Below are positions 1-9,718 of a DNA stretch of 64,000 nt, in pieces. The position numbers were made by a program, and so were the translations under genes. Where the stretch lies: NCBI RefSeq assembly GCF_004295665.1, contig NZ_CP034759.1, forward strand, positions 1,488,001-1,552,000, in the 5' to 3' direction. The stretch is from Litorilituus sediminis (GTDB lineage: Bacteria > Pseudomonadota > Gammaproteobacteria > Enterobacterales > Alteromonadaceae). A model generated the notes under the pieces. It saw nothing but the letters and a program-made list of their open reading frames with translations. It was not told where the DNA came from and did no database searches. How positions within the stretch are numbered: the stretch's first letter is position 1; every line of letters begins with the position of its first letter.

Positions 1-3000
1 ACATAGTTATAGGTATTAATACCTCCGTTAACACCTATCGGATCACTTTGTAAATATCTACCTATAGTTGCATCGTAATCACGAAAACCGTTATACCAAG
101 AGTGTTTTTCTTCATCCCAATATTGCCCCGGAAAGCCTATATTAAGGTTACCAATATCATCACGTATTACCTCACGTCCAAAAGCTTGGTTATGAGCTTG
201 CCATACGGTATTTTGGTGACGATCGGTGACTATTTCAGGTCGACCTAAGTGGTCATTATGAACATATAAAAACGATTTACCGTTTTTTTTCTGTTTATGT
301 TTTGCAGATTTGCTTTTTGATGATTGCTTATTATATAAAGCCACTAGTTGTCCGTTTAGATAAATATATTCTTTAATAATAGTACCATTACGGCTTTCAG
401 CTAATAATTGCCCCTCTGCACCATAAATAAAATGAATAACGGTACCATCAGCAAAGGTTTTGCTAACGCGTTTGCCATGAGCATTATACTGGTAATGCGC
501 TTCTTGCCCGTTAACAATACTTTTAATCATGCGATTTTCAGCATTATAAACAAACGTTTTGTGAGTATTTTCAGTGATATCAGTTACCATATTACCGTTA
601 TCATCATAGGTAAATACTCGCTCGCCATTAGGCCCAGTAATAGACTCTAATCGGTTAGAGTCAGTTGCTATATGGTACTGACTACTATTAGCAAAATTTT
701 CTTCGGTAATACGATTACCTAAGCTGTCGTACTGATAACTTGCAAACTCGCTACCCGCAATAACCGTTAAACGATTTAATGCATCGTAATCAAAGTTGTG
801 AATACGATCATAGCGTAGATTTTCTAACGAGATAATATTACTTGCACCATCGTACTGATAACGCAAGTCTTGCACACCTGTAGCTAAAATTCGGCTAATG
901 CGTTGCTTATTATTGTATTGAATAGCACGTTGTTGACCATTACCAAAAACCCATGATTTAATGCCACCAAATGGCTTATAAGCAACATGGTTAATTAGGG
1001 TTTCATTGTTCGCTTTAACTTTAATCACTTGACCTAATGTATTGTAACGATAGTTTACTTTTAAGCCACTTGGGTAGGTTATTTTTTTGACTAATCCCAG
1101 TTCATTATGATGATAATTTAACTGATATTGACTATCAGCCAAGGTAACAAACTTAGATTTTAATTCACCTGTTTTATGGTAAATATAGTGAGTTTCTCCA
1201 CTAATATCAGTCAATTGACATAGCTTTCCGATACCATTTGCACACGTATCGTAACTGTATTGATATAACTGTGTTTCATTATGACGAGTAGCAATGATAC
1301 GCCCCAACACATCATAACTAAAAATTAAGGTAGTACCGTCAGCTCGAGTATGGCTAACTTTATTCCCCGCGGCGTCATAAGTATAATGACTTATACCACT
1401 ATCCGGACTATTTAACTCAACCAGTTCACCAAAGTCGTTATAAACATAGGTAGTATTATTCCCTCTAGCATCAGTTATCTTTGTAATTTGATTTTGCTTA
1501 TTGTATTGGTAATACGTTGTTTGATTATCTGCATCGGTTTCAGCGATTTTACGGTTTAAGCTATCGTACTGATAATAGGTTGTTTTACCTTCACCATCAC
1601 TCGCTTGCGTTAAGTTATTATTGGCATCGTAAGTAAAGCTGCCAACCAGCTCTCCGTTTCTATTTACTTGTGTAATACGACTCAAAGCATCGTAGGATTT
1701 TTGTACCTTAGAATCAAACAAAGTTTCTTGTATAAGTTTCTCCGTGACAGAGCAACCAGAGCTATCAGCTTTAATTTCGCAGTCAGAAAATGTCCATGCT
1801 TTTTCATCAGCTATCGTTGTTTTTTCTAGTACATTTCCTGCTGCATCTAACGTATAGTTAATTTCATGGCCTAGTGCATTAGTTTGCCCTACTTTTTGAA
1901 AAGCATCATTATAGTGATAATAGGTTTTGGCGCCGTTTGCAGCAGTAGTTTCGATTAGCTGATTTAAACTATTATAGCTAAACTTAGTTATTCGATTGTC
2001 TTTTCCTGGCACTTTAATTTTAGACTCGACTAATCGACCTTTGTTATCATACTTAAAGGTGGTTTTTACGCCATTAATATCAATTTTATAGCCTGCTTTG
2101 CCCAAAGCATTGTAATTACCATACTGTTGGCGATGACCTAGTGCATTTATCACTCGAAGTAAATTCCCTTGTTCATCATATTCATGCGTTACAGTGTCCA
2201 TATTACCAATTTGCGGACCATCAATAACTTTCGTCGCAACATTACCGTTATCATGTAATTCATAGCTATAGTGCCATTGGCGAATATTGCCAGTGCTTTT
2301 CGATGTAATAGTTTTAGTAATTAACCTAAAGTTATCATCGTATACAAAATCGGTCGTTATATGATCTGTTATCGTGTTAAGTAGCAATGGATATTGGTAA
2401 TGCCACTGGTATTGAGTTGTTTGAGCATTAACAGTACCAAACGCTTCAACTTTCTGCTCAAGTAACCCCCGGCTATTAAAATCATAATCTGTAATATTAC
2501 CCTGCCAGTCAGTAATTTTATCTTTGTTACCGTACTCATCATAGCTATACACCTTATGCGCAGCATAACAATTACCAGACTCATGACCTTCTACTAATTC
2601 TGGTAATTTTTTCCCATTAACCGTTGTAAAATGGTAAGTTGTTTCTTTGCCTAAGGCGTTCTTAATTGTTGTGCTGTTATTATCATGATAAGTAAACTCG
2701 GTGCGTTCTGCACCACCAGCATGCTCACTATATATCGCACGAGCTTTATCATCATATTCCCATTGTGCATAGAGTTTATGGTTAATATGAACGCTAGTTA
2801 ATACTCCTTGATATCGCTCATCATTATAACCATATTTATAGTGAGTATTATCTGCTTGAATAACAGTTTCCAACAAATTTTCAGGGGTATAGCTGTATTG
2901 ATAGTTAACACCACCAACCTTGATAATTGACACGAGCCCTTGCTCGTTATACTCAATGAGCAATGATTGGCCACTCGTTGTTTGAACTTCAACTAAATCA

Positions 3001-3725
3001 CCTTCCTCATATAGATAGAATGCACCTTGACGTTGCGCATTAAAACGAGAAATAAGTTGACCTTGGTTAGAGTAATTTTCTGTAATACCATTAGGCGCTT
3101 GATAAAGCCAGAGTTGAGCCTCATCAGAAAAGCCAAAGGCTGCAAATTGTCCATCTAAATGAAACCAATTTTCGTCAGAGCTATTATAAAGTAAATAAAT
3201 ATTGCTGCCATCGGGACGATTAAGCATGGCACTTGTAGGCTCACCATCATCATTACGATGAATAATCAAACTAAGGTCATGGTTGCTCATCCATTTATGA
3301 CCATACATGCCTATATTATTTTGAGTTTGACTATAAAAGCGCTCGACATTCAACCACGGGTTTACTGATTGGTGATCTATGCTATGCTGATATTTTTTAC
3401 CAGAGGCAATTAAAACAGGATTACCACCGCAGCTACTTTCAGTTGGTGGTGTTGTAGGAGTTGTAGTTGATGTACTTCCACCACTACCGCCACCGCCTCC
3501 AGAATCAGAACCGCTTGAGCCGCCAGAGTCAGAACCACCTGAGCCTCCACCTTCTATGTGGTATAAAGTCCACCAACAGACTGTTTGGGATACATTACCT
3601 CCTCCGGAGTTAGTGTATCGAGTTTGGCAATTTTTGACTCCTACAGGTCCTGCACTTGACTTCTCAGAAAAAGAAATTACTACAGCAAATACAGTTAGCA
3701 AAAGTAACTTTATTCTAAAGTTCAT
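1..3725 (-). CDS. Exported RHS/YD-repeat protein, 3' end outside window
   Basis: The minus-strand frame is open from an ATG at 3725 to position 1 without a stop, giving at least 1241 codons; the C-terminus lies beyond the left edge. AGGA lies six bases before the ATG. The product opens with a Sec-type signal peptide (basic residues, then a hydrophobic stretch, to about residue 25). A short Cys-containing segment and a Gly/Ser/Thr-rich linker (about residues 57-95) follow. Next comes a segment like the N-terminal domain of RHS proteins (GNPV near residue 97), then many YD repeats such as YDAAGNKV and YDSLGNRI. The visible end has the RHS core signatures HNDHLGRP, GFRDYDATIGRYL and DPIGVNGG, ending at NTYNY. 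In this family the variable toxin or effector tip starts shortly after this core, so its activity cannot be told here. There is no PAAR domain, so Sec-dependent export is more likely than type VI delivery. Confidence 0.9.
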   Translation of the reverse strand, partial: MNFRIKLLLLTVFAVVISFSEKSSAGPVGVKNCQTRYTNSGGGNVSQTVCWWTLYHIEGGGSGGSDSGGSSGSDSGGGGGSGGSTSTTTPTTPPTESSCGGNPVLIASGKKYQHSIDHQSVNPWLNVERFYSQTQNNIGMYGHKWMSNHDLSLIIHRNDDGEPTSAMLNRPDGSNIYLLYNSSDENWFHLDGQFAAFGFSDEAQLWLYQAPNGITENYSNQGQLISRFNAQRQGAFYLYEEGDLVEVQTTSGQSLLIEYNEQGLVSIIKVGGVNYQYSYTPENLLETVIQADNTHYKYGYNDERYQGVLTSVHINHKLYAQWEYDDKARAIYSEHAGGAERTEFTYHDNNSTTIKNALGKETTYHFTTVNGKKLPELVEGHESGNCYAAHKVYSYDEYGNKDKITDWQGNITDYDFNSRGLLEQKVEAFGTVNAQTTQYQWHYQYPLLLNTITDHITTDFVYDDNFRLITKTITSKSTGNIRQWHYSYELHDNGNVATKVIDGPQIGNMDTVTHEYDEQGNLLRVINALGHRQQYGNYNALGKAGYKIDINGVKTTFKYDNKGRLVESKIKVPGKDNRITKFSYNSLNQLIETTAANGAKTYYHYNDAFQKVGQTNALGHEINYTLDAAGNVLEKTTIADEKAWTFSDCEIKADSSGCSVTEKLIQETLFDSKVQKSYDALSRITQVNRNGELVGSFTYDANNNLTQASDGEGKTTYYQYDSLNRKIAETDADNQTTYYQYNKQNQITKITDARGNNTTYVYNDFGELVELNSPDSGISHYTYDAAGNKVSHTRADGTTLIFSYDVLGRIIATRHNETQLYQYSYDTCANGIGKLCQLTDISGETHYIYHKTGELKSKFVTLADSQYQLNYHHNELGLVKKITYPSGLKVNYRYNTLGQVIKVKANNETLINHVAYKPFGGIKSWVFGNGQQRAIQYNNKQRISRILATGVQDLRYQYDGASNIISLENLRYDRIHNFDYDALNRLTVIAGSEFASYQYDSLGNRITEENFANSSQYHIATDSNRLESITGPNGERVFTYDDNGNMVTDITENTHKTFVYNAENRMIKSIVNGQEAHYQYNAHGKRVSKTFADGTVIHFIYGAEGQLLAESRNGTIIKEYIYLNGQLVALYNKQSSKSKSAKHKQKKNGKSFLYVHNDHLGRPEIVTDRHQNTVWQAHNQAFGREVIRDDIGNLNIGFPGQYWDEEKHSWYNGFRDYDATIGRYLQSDPIGVNGGINTYNY

Positions 3726-3930
3726 AAATATCCTTATTAAATTAATTGATAGAAATACAAAAATAGTGAGTTATTGCTTTCAATTGCTATACCTTGAAAA
3801 CAATACTTCTACTATTCACCTTCCCTAGCCGATTAACCATAACAAAGAAACAAATTGCATACAATATAAAACCTAGAGGTAACGCCAATAATCTACTTAT
3901 ACTAACCTCCGACTTTGAGTTAGAGCTAAC

Positions 3931-3965
3931 AAAAAAGGGCAATAACATTGCTGTTATTGCCCTTT
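3931..3965 (-). terminator. Rho-independent terminator of the isc operon
   Basis: A 14-bp perfect stem (3934-3947 with 3952-3965) around a TTGC loop is followed on the minus strand by a run of Ts at 3936-3931. It lies just after the fdx stop and ends the iscRSUA-hscBA-fdx transcript. Confidence 0.85.
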
Positions 3966-3989
3966 AAAAATACTTATCTGTTTAAATCA

Positions 3990-4328
3990 CTAGTGGTTCT
4001 CAGAAACCATATTCACAGTATATTTAGGAATTTCTACCACTAGGTCTTCATCTTCAACAATCGCTTGACAGCCTAAGCGAGATTCTGGCTCTAAACCCCA
4101 TGCTTTATCAAGCATATCATCTTCTAGCTCATCACTTTCTTCGATTGAGTCAAAACCTTCACGAATGATGACATGGCATGTGGTACAAGCACACACTTTC
4201 TCACAAGCATGCTCAATACCAATGTCATTTTTAAGTGCGACATTTAATACGCTTTCACCTTGTTCAGCCTCAACTACTGCACCATCTGGGCATAGCTCTT
4301 CATGAGGTAAAAATATAATTTTTGGCAT
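3990..4328 (-). CDS. fdx: Isc-type [2Fe-2S] ferredoxin
   Basis: The 112-residue product is an adrenodoxin-type ferredoxin that supplies electrons to cluster assembly on IscU. The four cluster ligands are visible as Cys42, Cys48, Cys51 and Cys87, in the motifs ACEKVCACTTC and GLEPESRLGCQ, at the same positions as in the Escherichia coli protein. It starts three bases after the hscA stop and is the last gene of the isc operon. An iscX gene, which follows fdx in Escherichia coli, is not present: a terminator comes next. Identification is firm because length, motif and context agree. Confidence 0.97.
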   Translation of the reverse strand: MPKIIFLPHEELCPDGAVVEAEQGESVLNVALKNDIGIEHACEKVCACTTCHVIIREGFDSIEESDELEDDMLDKAWGLEPESRLGCQAIVEDEDLVVEIPKYTVNMVSENH

Positions 4329-4331
4329 TGT

Positions 4332-6194
4332 TTATTTAACCTTATCTACAGATTGACCAGATAGCGCTTTACTAATCGAACTATCCATTCTTCGCTCGGC
4401 AAATACTGCCGTGCTTTGGTTTACTACTTCAATAGCATCTTCTATTGCTTTTGTTTCACTGCCTTGGCTAATGGTGGCTAAGGCTTTTAAATCTTTCTCT
4501 ATGGTATTAACTTCATCTTCCGTTAATAACGCCTTATCAGTGGCAAGTGCTGCTTGTACAGACTCAATCACACGAGCGGCTTCTACTTGCTGCTCTTTAA
4601 GCATGCGTGCCTGCATATCTTCCGCGGCGTTACTCATTGAGTCCTTGATCATTTGGCTAATTTTACTGTCATCTAAGCCAAATGAAGGCTTCACTTCTAT
4701 GCTTGATTCAACACCGGTTGATTTTTCCATTGCTGAAACAGAAAGCAAACCATCAGCATCCACTTTAAATGTTACCCTAATATGCGCAGCGCCTGCTGTC
4801 ATTGCTGGAATACCTCTTAGCTCAAAACGAGCCAGTGAACGACAATCATCAACTAACTCTCGCTCACCTTGAAGTACGTGTACTGCCATCGCCGTTTGAC
4901 CATCTTTAAAGGTGGTAAACTCTTGTGCTTTCGCCACAGGTATCGTGGTATTGCGTGGAATAACTTTTTCTACCAAGCCGCCCATGGTTTCTAAGCCAAG
5001 CGAGAGTGGAATAACATCCAGTAGCAACATATCACTATCAGGCTTGTTACCCGCTAAAATATCAGCTTGAATAGCAGCGCCGATAGCAACCACTTTATCT
5101 GGGTCAATTGAAGTTAATGGTGTCTTTTTAAAGTATTTCTCAACTTCTGCACGTACTAGCGGCACGCGAGTTGAGCCACCCACCATAACAACTTCAATCA
5201 CTTCATCAACACTAATTTGCGCATCTTTTAAGCTGCGACGACAAGCGCGAAGTGTTTTGTTAACTAAGCTAGAGACCAGCTGCTCAAAGGTTTGCTTATT
5301 TAATGTATGAGACCAAGCGCCATTTTCAAGCGCTAATTCAATCTCGACTTGCTCGTTATCCGTTAATTGTTCTTTAGCAAAACAGGCTTGCTGCATTAAC
5401 TGACGTTCAATTTCTGGTGATAATGGGCGAGCAAGTTCTGCTTTTTCAACTAAGTAATCAACAATAGCAACATCAAAATCGTCACCACCTAACGCTGAAT
5501 CACCACCCGTTGCCAATACTTCAAATACGCCTTTATTTAATCGTAAAATGGAAATATCAAAGGTACCGCCACCTAAATCATAAACGGCAATAACACCTTC
5601 TTGACCAGAATCTAAACCATAGGCTACGGCAGCTGCTGTTGGCTCATTAAGCAAACGTAATACATTAAGGCCCGCTAATTTAGCAGCATCTTTTGTGCTT
5701 TGTCTTTGCGCATCATCAAAGTGCGCAGGTACGGTAATTACCACACCCGTTAATTCGCCACCTAGGCTAGCTTCAGCTCGTGCATTAAGTGTTTTCAAGA
5801 TTTGTGCAGAAACTTGTACCGGATTAACAGCGCCTTTACGAGTCATAATTTCTGGGTGATTTTCATCACCGCAAAACTCATAAGGTAATGATGGATATTT
5901 GCTTTGAATATCAGTTAAAGAGCGACCAATTAAACGTTTAGCAGAAGTAATGGTATTTTTCGCATCTTTTACAGTTAACGCTTGAGCAGCCTTACCTACT
6001 AAAGTTTCGTTTTCTTGATAGCTAACAATAGATGGCACAATATCACTGCCGTCACTATCAATTAAGGTTTTCGTGCTACCACTTTGCACACTGGCAATCA
6101 GTGAATTTGTTGTGCCTAAATCTATTCCGGCAGCTAATCTGTGCTCATGAGGAACGGTACTTTGACCAGGTTCTGCAATTTGTAATAAGGCCAT
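4332..6194 (-). CDS. hscA: Fe-S cluster assembly chaperone HscA (Hsp70 family)
   Basis: The 620-residue product is the specialised Hsp70 that, driven by HscB, acts on the IscU LPPVK motif to promote cluster transfer. The nucleotide-binding domain shows the phosphate-binding GIDLGTTNS near residue 23, [10 protein letters not shown] near residue 205 and [10 protein letters not shown] near residue 337. The substrate-binding domain follows from about residue 390 with an alpha-helical lid at the C-terminus. Length and the N-terminal extension before GIDLGTT match HscA rather than DnaK. It lies 57 bases downstream of hscB and three bases upstream of fdx, so it is cotranscribed with both. Confidence 0.97.
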   Translation of the reverse strand: MALLQIAEPGQSTVPHEHRLAAGIDLGTTNSLIASVQSGSTKTLIDSDGSDIVPSIVSYQENETLVGKAAQALTVKDAKNTITSAKRLIGRSLTDIQSKYPSLPYEFCGDENHPEIMTRKGAVNPVQVSAQILKTLNARAEASLGGELTGVVITVPAHFDDAQRQSTKDAAKLAGLNVLRLLNEPTAAAVAYGLDSGQEGVIAVYDLGGGTFDISILRLNKGVFEVLATGGDSALGGDDFDVAIVDYLVEKAELARPLSPEIERQLMQQACFAKEQLTDNEQVEIELALENGAWSHTLNKQTFEQLVSSLVNKTLRACRRSLKDAQISVDEVIEVVMVGGSTRVPLVRAEVEKYFKKTPLTSIDPDKVVAIGAAIQADILAGNKPDSDMLLLDVIPLSLGLETMGGLVEKVIPRNTTIPVAKAQEFTTFKDGQTAMAVHVLQGERELVDDCRSLARFELRGIPAMTAGAAHIRVTFKVDADGLLSVSAMEKSTGVESSIEVKPSFGLDDSKISQMIKDSMSNAAEDMQARMLKEQQVEAARVIESVQAALATDKALLTEDEVNTIEKDLKALATISQGSETKAIEDAIEVVNQSTAVFAERRMDSSISKALSGQSVDKVK

Positions 6195-6251
6195 GGCTTT
6201 TCTTAATGTCGATTTTTAATGAAAAAAGTAAAGTGAAACAGTTTAAGGGGC

Positions 6252-6779
6252 TTAATCATCAAACAAGGTGTCTTCTAAGCGCTCTACTTCTACGTTCAAT
6301 TTTTGATAAAACTTTAACTTACGCAAATTATCACATGCTAAGCTATTAGACTCTTTGCTGTTTTCGGTAATTTGCTGCTGTAGTTGAGTAAAAATTGCTT
6401 GATACTCGGTTGCTAGCTCTTCTTGTAAGGCAAACAGCGCCGCGTCAATATCATCAGCATGAGCAACCTCTTCTAGCATTTCTCTTAACTCCATCTGGCG
6501 CATCAAAAAGCTGGTATCGCCATAGGTATTTTGCTCGTCAGGCATATCGACACCGCGAAGTGTTAGCAAATATTCAGCACGCTTTAGTGGTTCTTTTAGT
6601 ACTTGATAAGCATCATTAATCTCGGCAGATTTTTGCACGGCGATTAATTGTTCTTGTGATGAAGCATGAGCAAAACGATCAGGGTGCACTGTTTTTTGCA
6701 ACTGCTGATAAGTTGAAGAAAGCTGATTAAGATCGACTTCGAATGAAGTTTCCATATCAAAAAGTTGAAAGTAATTCAC
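6252..6779 (-). CDS. hscB: J-domain co-chaperone HscB, probable GTG start
   Basis: HscB is the J protein that brings IscU to HscA and stimulates its ATPase. The N-terminal J domain has the HPD motif within VHPDRF, and the C-terminal three-helix domain that holds IscU is present (AEYLLTLRG, FLMRQMELRE). The GTG at 6779 is chosen because the protein then begins NYFQLFD, matching the family start (MDYFTLF in Escherichia coli), and gives 175 residues, near the usual 171. The frame is open upstream to an ATG at 6836, but those 19 extra residues are not family-like. Three hairpins separate the gene from iscA. Confidence 0.93.
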   Translation of the reverse strand: MNYFQLFDMETSFEVDLNQLSSTYQQLQKTVHPDRFAHASSQEQLIAVQKSAEINDAYQVLKEPLKRAEYLLTLRGVDMPDEQNTYGDTSFLMRQMELREMLEEVAHADDIDAALFALQEELATEYQAIFTQLQQQITENSKESNSLACDNLRKLKFYQKLNVEVERLEDTLFDD

Positions 6780-6814
6780 AGTGTATATCCAGCAAGCATA
6801 AGTTGAGTAAATAT

Positions 6815-6882
6815 TTTTACTTTGTTTAGCTAGCAAATTACTTACTAGCTAAACAAAGTAAAAGCACTAAAGAGTGCTTTTA
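6815..6882 (-). promoter_or_regulatory. Overlapping hairpins between iscA and hscB
   Basis: Read on the minus strand, a 10-bp perfect hairpin (6882-6873 with 6868-6859, loop of four) runs into a 19-bp perfect hairpin (6863-6845 with 6833-6815, loop of 11). They share bases 6859-6863, so both cannot form fully at once. Only the first is followed by a weak T-rich stretch. An attenuator or mRNA-processing element separating iscRSUA from hscBA-fdx is an inference from this geometry. Confidence 0.6.
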
Positions 6883-6917
6883 CTAATTAAATACGATTTA
6901 GCGTTTTATTAAATGCG

Positions 6918-7241
6918 CTAAACGTTAAAGCTTTCGCCACAACCACATTCGCCTTTGGCGTTCGGGTTGATAAACTTGAAGCCTTCATTGAGACCTTCTT
7001 TAACGAAGTCTAACTCAATACCTTCAAGGTAAACTAAGCTTTTTGCATCGATAATAATGTTAACATCATCAATTGAGAACATTTCATCATCTTCATTTAG
7101 CTCATCAACGAATTCCAGAACATAAGCCAAACCTGAGCATCCTGTCGTTTTAATCCCTAAGCGCAAACCTAAGCCCTTGCCTCGGTTTGCCATAAAAGAC
7201 TTTACGCGCTCATTAGCAGCAGCAGTCATGGTTACAGACAT
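6918..7241 (-). CDS. iscA: A-type iron-sulfur carrier IscA
   Basis: The 107-residue A-type carrier takes part in maturing iron-sulfur proteins, especially [4Fe-4S] ones. The three conserved cysteines are visible: one in TTGCSGLAY and two in the C-terminal GECGCGESF. Length equals that of Escherichia coli IscA. It starts 12 bases after iscU, so the two are translated from the same message. A cluster of hairpins follows the stop codon before hscB. Confidence 0.97.
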   Translation of the reverse strand: MSVTMTAAANERVKSFMANRGKGLGLRLGIKTTGCSGLAYVLEFVDELNEDDEMFSIDDVNIIIDAKSLVYLEGIELDFVKEGLNEGFKFINPNAKGECGCGESFNV

Positions 7242-7253
7242 GAGATTCTCCTG

Positions 7254-7637
7254 CTACTTACCGTGTTTGCTTTGGTAATCGTCAATAGCCGCTTTGATTG
7301 CATCTTCAGCTAAAATTGAGCAGTGAATTTTTACCGGAGGTAATGCTAATTCTTCTGCAATTTCAGTATTTTTTATTTCGCCTGCTTCTTCAATTGATTT
7401 ACCTTTAACCCACTCAGTAACAAGTGAGCTAGAGGCAATAGCAGAGCCACAACCATAAGTTTTAAACTTAGCATCTTCAATGATACCTTCGTCTGATATC
7501 TTAAGTTGCAACTTCATTACATCGCCACATGCAGGTGCACCCACCATACCTGTTGCTACTGATGGATCATTCTTATCCATTGAACCAACGTTACGTGGGT
7601 TCTCATAATGATCAATAACCTTTTCACTGTAAGCCAT
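7254..7637 (-). CDS. iscU: Iron-sulfur cluster scaffold IscU
   Basis: IscU is the scaffold on which IscS sulfur and iron are joined. The 127-residue product has the three ligand cysteines in APACGDVMK, TYGCGSAIA and KIHCSILA, the conserved Asp after the first Cys, and the LPPVK motif recognised by HscA immediately before the third. Length is close to the 128 residues of Escherichia coli. It sits between iscS (75 bases upstream) and iscA. Confidence 0.98.
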   Translation of the reverse strand: MAYSEKVIDHYENPRNVGSMDKNDPSVATGMVGAPACGDVMKLQLKISDEGIIEDAKFKTYGCGSAIASSSLVTEWVKGKSIEEAGEIKNTEIAEELALPPVKIHCSILAEDAIKAAIDDYQSKHGK

Positions 7638-7712
7638 AACACTCTCCTAGCTTGAACTAAGCAACACGCTATATTTTGTCACTTAGCAAAAATTTATTTC
7701 TCAGGCACGTTA

Positions 7713-8927
7713 TTAGTGCGCTGCCCACTCGATTGAGTCTAAATCAATACCGTCTTTGAACATTTCCCAAAGCGGTGACATATCACGTAAGTGACCAATT
7801 GATTTTTGAATTAAGTCAATCGCGTAATCAATTTCTTCTTCTGTGGTGAATCGACCAAAACTAAAGCGAATAGAGCTATGCGCCATTTCATCGTTTAAGC
7901 CTAAAGCACGTAATACATATGAAGGCTCTAAACTTGCCGATGTACAGGCTGAACCCGATGATACCGCTAAGTCTTTTAACGCCATAATAAGTGATTCGCC
8001 TTCAACAAAGTTAAAGCTAACATTTAAGTTACCTGCATAACGTTTATCAAAATCACCATTAACGAACACTTGCTCCATTGAGCTAATGCCGGCCCATAAT
8101 CTGTCACGCATTTTTGTTACGTGCTCTAAATCTTGCGCCATCTCTTCTTTAGCAATACGACATGCTTCGCCCATACCAACAATTTGATGTGTTGCTAAGG
8201 TACCGCTGCGCATACCACGCTCATGACCACCGCCATGCATTTGTGACTCTAAACGAATACGCGGTTTACGACGTACGTATAAAGCACCAATACCTTTAGG
8301 GCCATACATTTTATGCGCTGAAATAGACAATAAGTCGACTTTCATTTGCTGCATATCAAGGTTGATTTTGCCAGCACTTTGCGCGGCATCAACATGGAAA
8401 ATAATTTTCTTAGCGCGACACATTTCACCAATTTCAGCAATATCTTGAATCACACCCACTTCATTGTTTACATGCATAATACTCACTAAAATTGTGTCAT
8501 CACGCATCGCTTCATTTAACTTATTTAAGTCAATTAAGCCATTTTCTTCCGGGTCAAGATACGTCACTTCAAAGCCTTGACGCTCTAATTCACGACACGT
8601 ATCTAATACGGCTTTATGCTCTGTTTTACAGGTAATAATGTGCTTACCTTTTTTACTGTAAAAGTTTGCTGCACCTTTAATAGCAAGGTTATCTGATTCT
8701 GTTGCCCCTGAAGTAAAGACGATTTCTCTAGGATCAGCATTAATTAATTCAGCAATCTGATTACGTGCAATATCAACCGCTTCTTCGGCTTGCCAACCAA
8801 ACTTATGAGAACGCGAGGCAGGATTACCAAAATGCCCTTCAGTGGTCATATATTGCATCATTTTTTCTGCTACGCGTTTATCAACAGGTGTTGTAGCAGA
8901 GTAATCAAAGTAAATAGGAAGCTTCAT
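7713..8927 (-). CDS. iscS: Cysteine desulfurase IscS
   Basis: IscS is the PLP enzyme that releases sulfur from L-cysteine for Fe-S clusters, tRNA thiolation and other cofactors. The 404-residue length is identical to Escherichia coli IscS. The PLP lysine is Lys206 in ISAHKMYGP, and the persulfide-carrying cysteine is Cys328 in [14 protein letters not shown]. The N-terminal [11 protein letters not shown] is typical of the group. It follows iscR by 37 bases and leads iscU by 75 bases, so its level follows IscR control. Confidence 0.98.
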   Translation of the reverse strand: MKLPIYFDYSATTPVDKRVAEKMMQYMTTEGHFGNPASRSHKFGWQAEEAVDIARNQIAELINADPREIVFTSGATESDNLAIKGAANFYSKKGKHIITCKTEHKAVLDTCRELERQGFEVTYLDPEENGLIDLNKLNEAMRDDTILVSIMHVNNEVGVIQDIAEIGEMCRAKKIIFHVDAAQSAGKINLDMQQMKVDLLSISAHKMYGPKGIGALYVRRKPRIRLESQMHGGGHERGMRSGTLATHQIVGMGEACRIAKEEMAQDLEHVTKMRDRLWAGISSMEQVFVNGDFDKRYAGNLNVSFNFVEGESLIMALKDLAVSSGSACTSASLEPSYVLRALGLNDEMAHSSIRFSFGRFTTEEEIDYAIDLIQKSIGHLRDMSPLWEMFKDGIDLDSIEWAAH

Positions 8928-8964
8928 TCGCTAACTCTCTCTTTTGTAATTTCAATATGACAGG

Positions 8965-9474
8965 TTAAGACCAGTCATTAACTATATTCTTTGTAGTGAT
9001 CAGGGTTTCTAAAGCAATTTCTTTGTTTTGCCCTGTATGTAATTCATCTTGGCGCTGTGAAACAGTTTGTACATCTCGCTTCGCCACTAATTCGGATAAG
9101 GTAATGTTACGTAAGAACTCTTCGATACGTTCACTTAAGCCTTGCCAAAGTGAATGTGTTAAACACTGCTCGCCACCTTGACAATTACCTTTACCAGAAC
9201 ACTTAGTGGCATCAACGCTTTCATTCACTGCGCTAATAACATCGGCAACAGCAATTTGAGCAGAACATTTACCCAAACGGTAACCACCACCTGGACCACG
9301 CACACTAGTAACTAAACCATGCTTTCGTAAACGAGAAAAAAGCTGCTCTAAATAAGATAAAGAAATACCTTGGCGTTCAGATATATCAGCCAAAGATACC
9401 GGCCCATATACTGCGTGAATCGTCACGTCAAGCATAGCGGTAACTGCATAGCGACCTTTAGAGGTAAGTTTCAT
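8965..9474 (-). CDS. iscR: Rrf2-family iron-sulfur regulator IscR
   Basis: IscR is a [2Fe-2S] transcription factor that represses its own operon when clusters are plentiful. The 169-residue product has the Rrf2 winged-helix domain ([16 protein letters not shown]; recognition region [15 protein letters not shown]) and the cluster ligands Cys92, Cys98, Cys104 and His107, at the same positions as in Escherichia coli. It is the first gene of the operon. Two IscR-type sites cover its promoter, which supports autoregulation. Confidence 0.98.
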   Translation of the reverse strand: MKLTSKGRYAVTAMLDVTIHAVYGPVSLADISERQGISLSYLEQLFSRLRKHGLVTSVRGPGGGYRLGKCSAQIAVADVISAVNESVDATKCSGKGNCQGGEQCLTHSLWQGLSERIEEFLRNITLSELVAKRDVQTVSQRQDELHTGQNKEIALETLITTKNIVNDWS

Positions 9475-9559
9475 AATCTGCTCTCAAATACTCAACAGGG
9501 TAATAAGTAAAACTATTTAGCAGGACAACCAAATAAAACTTATTAATTGAATGCCGCGC

Positions 9560-9587
9560 ATTTTACATAACCATATAAAATAGTCAA
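9560..9587 (-). promoter_or_regulatory. isc operon promoter
   Basis: On the minus strand a -35 hexamer TTGACT (9587-9582) is separated by 16 bases from a -10 hexamer TAAAAT (9565-9560). The -35 lies inside the downstream IscR site, so IscR binding there should block RNA polymerase. Confidence 0.7.
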
Positions 9588-9591
9588 ATAT
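9567..9591 (-). promoter_or_regulatory. IscR site overlapping the promoter
   Basis: The 25-base minus-strand sequence begins ATATTTGACTATTTTA and ends GGTTAT. It matches most positions of the type 1 IscR consensus ATASYYGACT...AGTCRRSTAT, weakest in the AGTC half. It overlaps the -35 element. Confidence 0.65.
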
Positions 9592-9616
9592 ATACCCGAC
9601 TAATCTACTCAAGTAT
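9592..9616 (-). promoter_or_regulatory. Strong type 1 IscR site
   Basis: The minus-strand sequence begins ATACTTGAGTAG and ends TTAGTCGGGTAT. It fits the type 1 IscR consensus at nearly every position and directly abuts the second site at 9567-9591. Confidence 0.8.
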
Positions 9617-9646
9617 TATACATCAAGAAAATCTGTGGGAAAAGTA

Positions 9647-9670
9647 ATAGCTGGCATTCATGCCAGCTAT
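9647..9670 (-). terminator. Hairpin after cysE, probable terminator
   Basis: A perfect 10-bp stem (9647-9656 with 9661-9670) around a four-base loop lies 48 bases after the cysE stop. On the minus strand it is followed by a T-rich but interrupted stretch. It separates cysE from the isc promoter. Confidence 0.6.
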
Positions 9671-9718
9671 ATTAGAAGGTTTTGTTATTAGCCTTTTATT
9701 TTCAATAATAAACGACTA

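Noticed and set aside
3480-3560. Short Gly/Ser codon repeats as a CRISPR or tandem array
   Set aside because: They encode a low-complexity linker in frame with the RHS protein and have no regular repeat-spacer structure.
3556-3828. Plus-strand frame of 90 codons across the RHS start
   Set aside because: It is the antisense of the RHS linker and leader; composition and lack of a start context mark it as a shadow.
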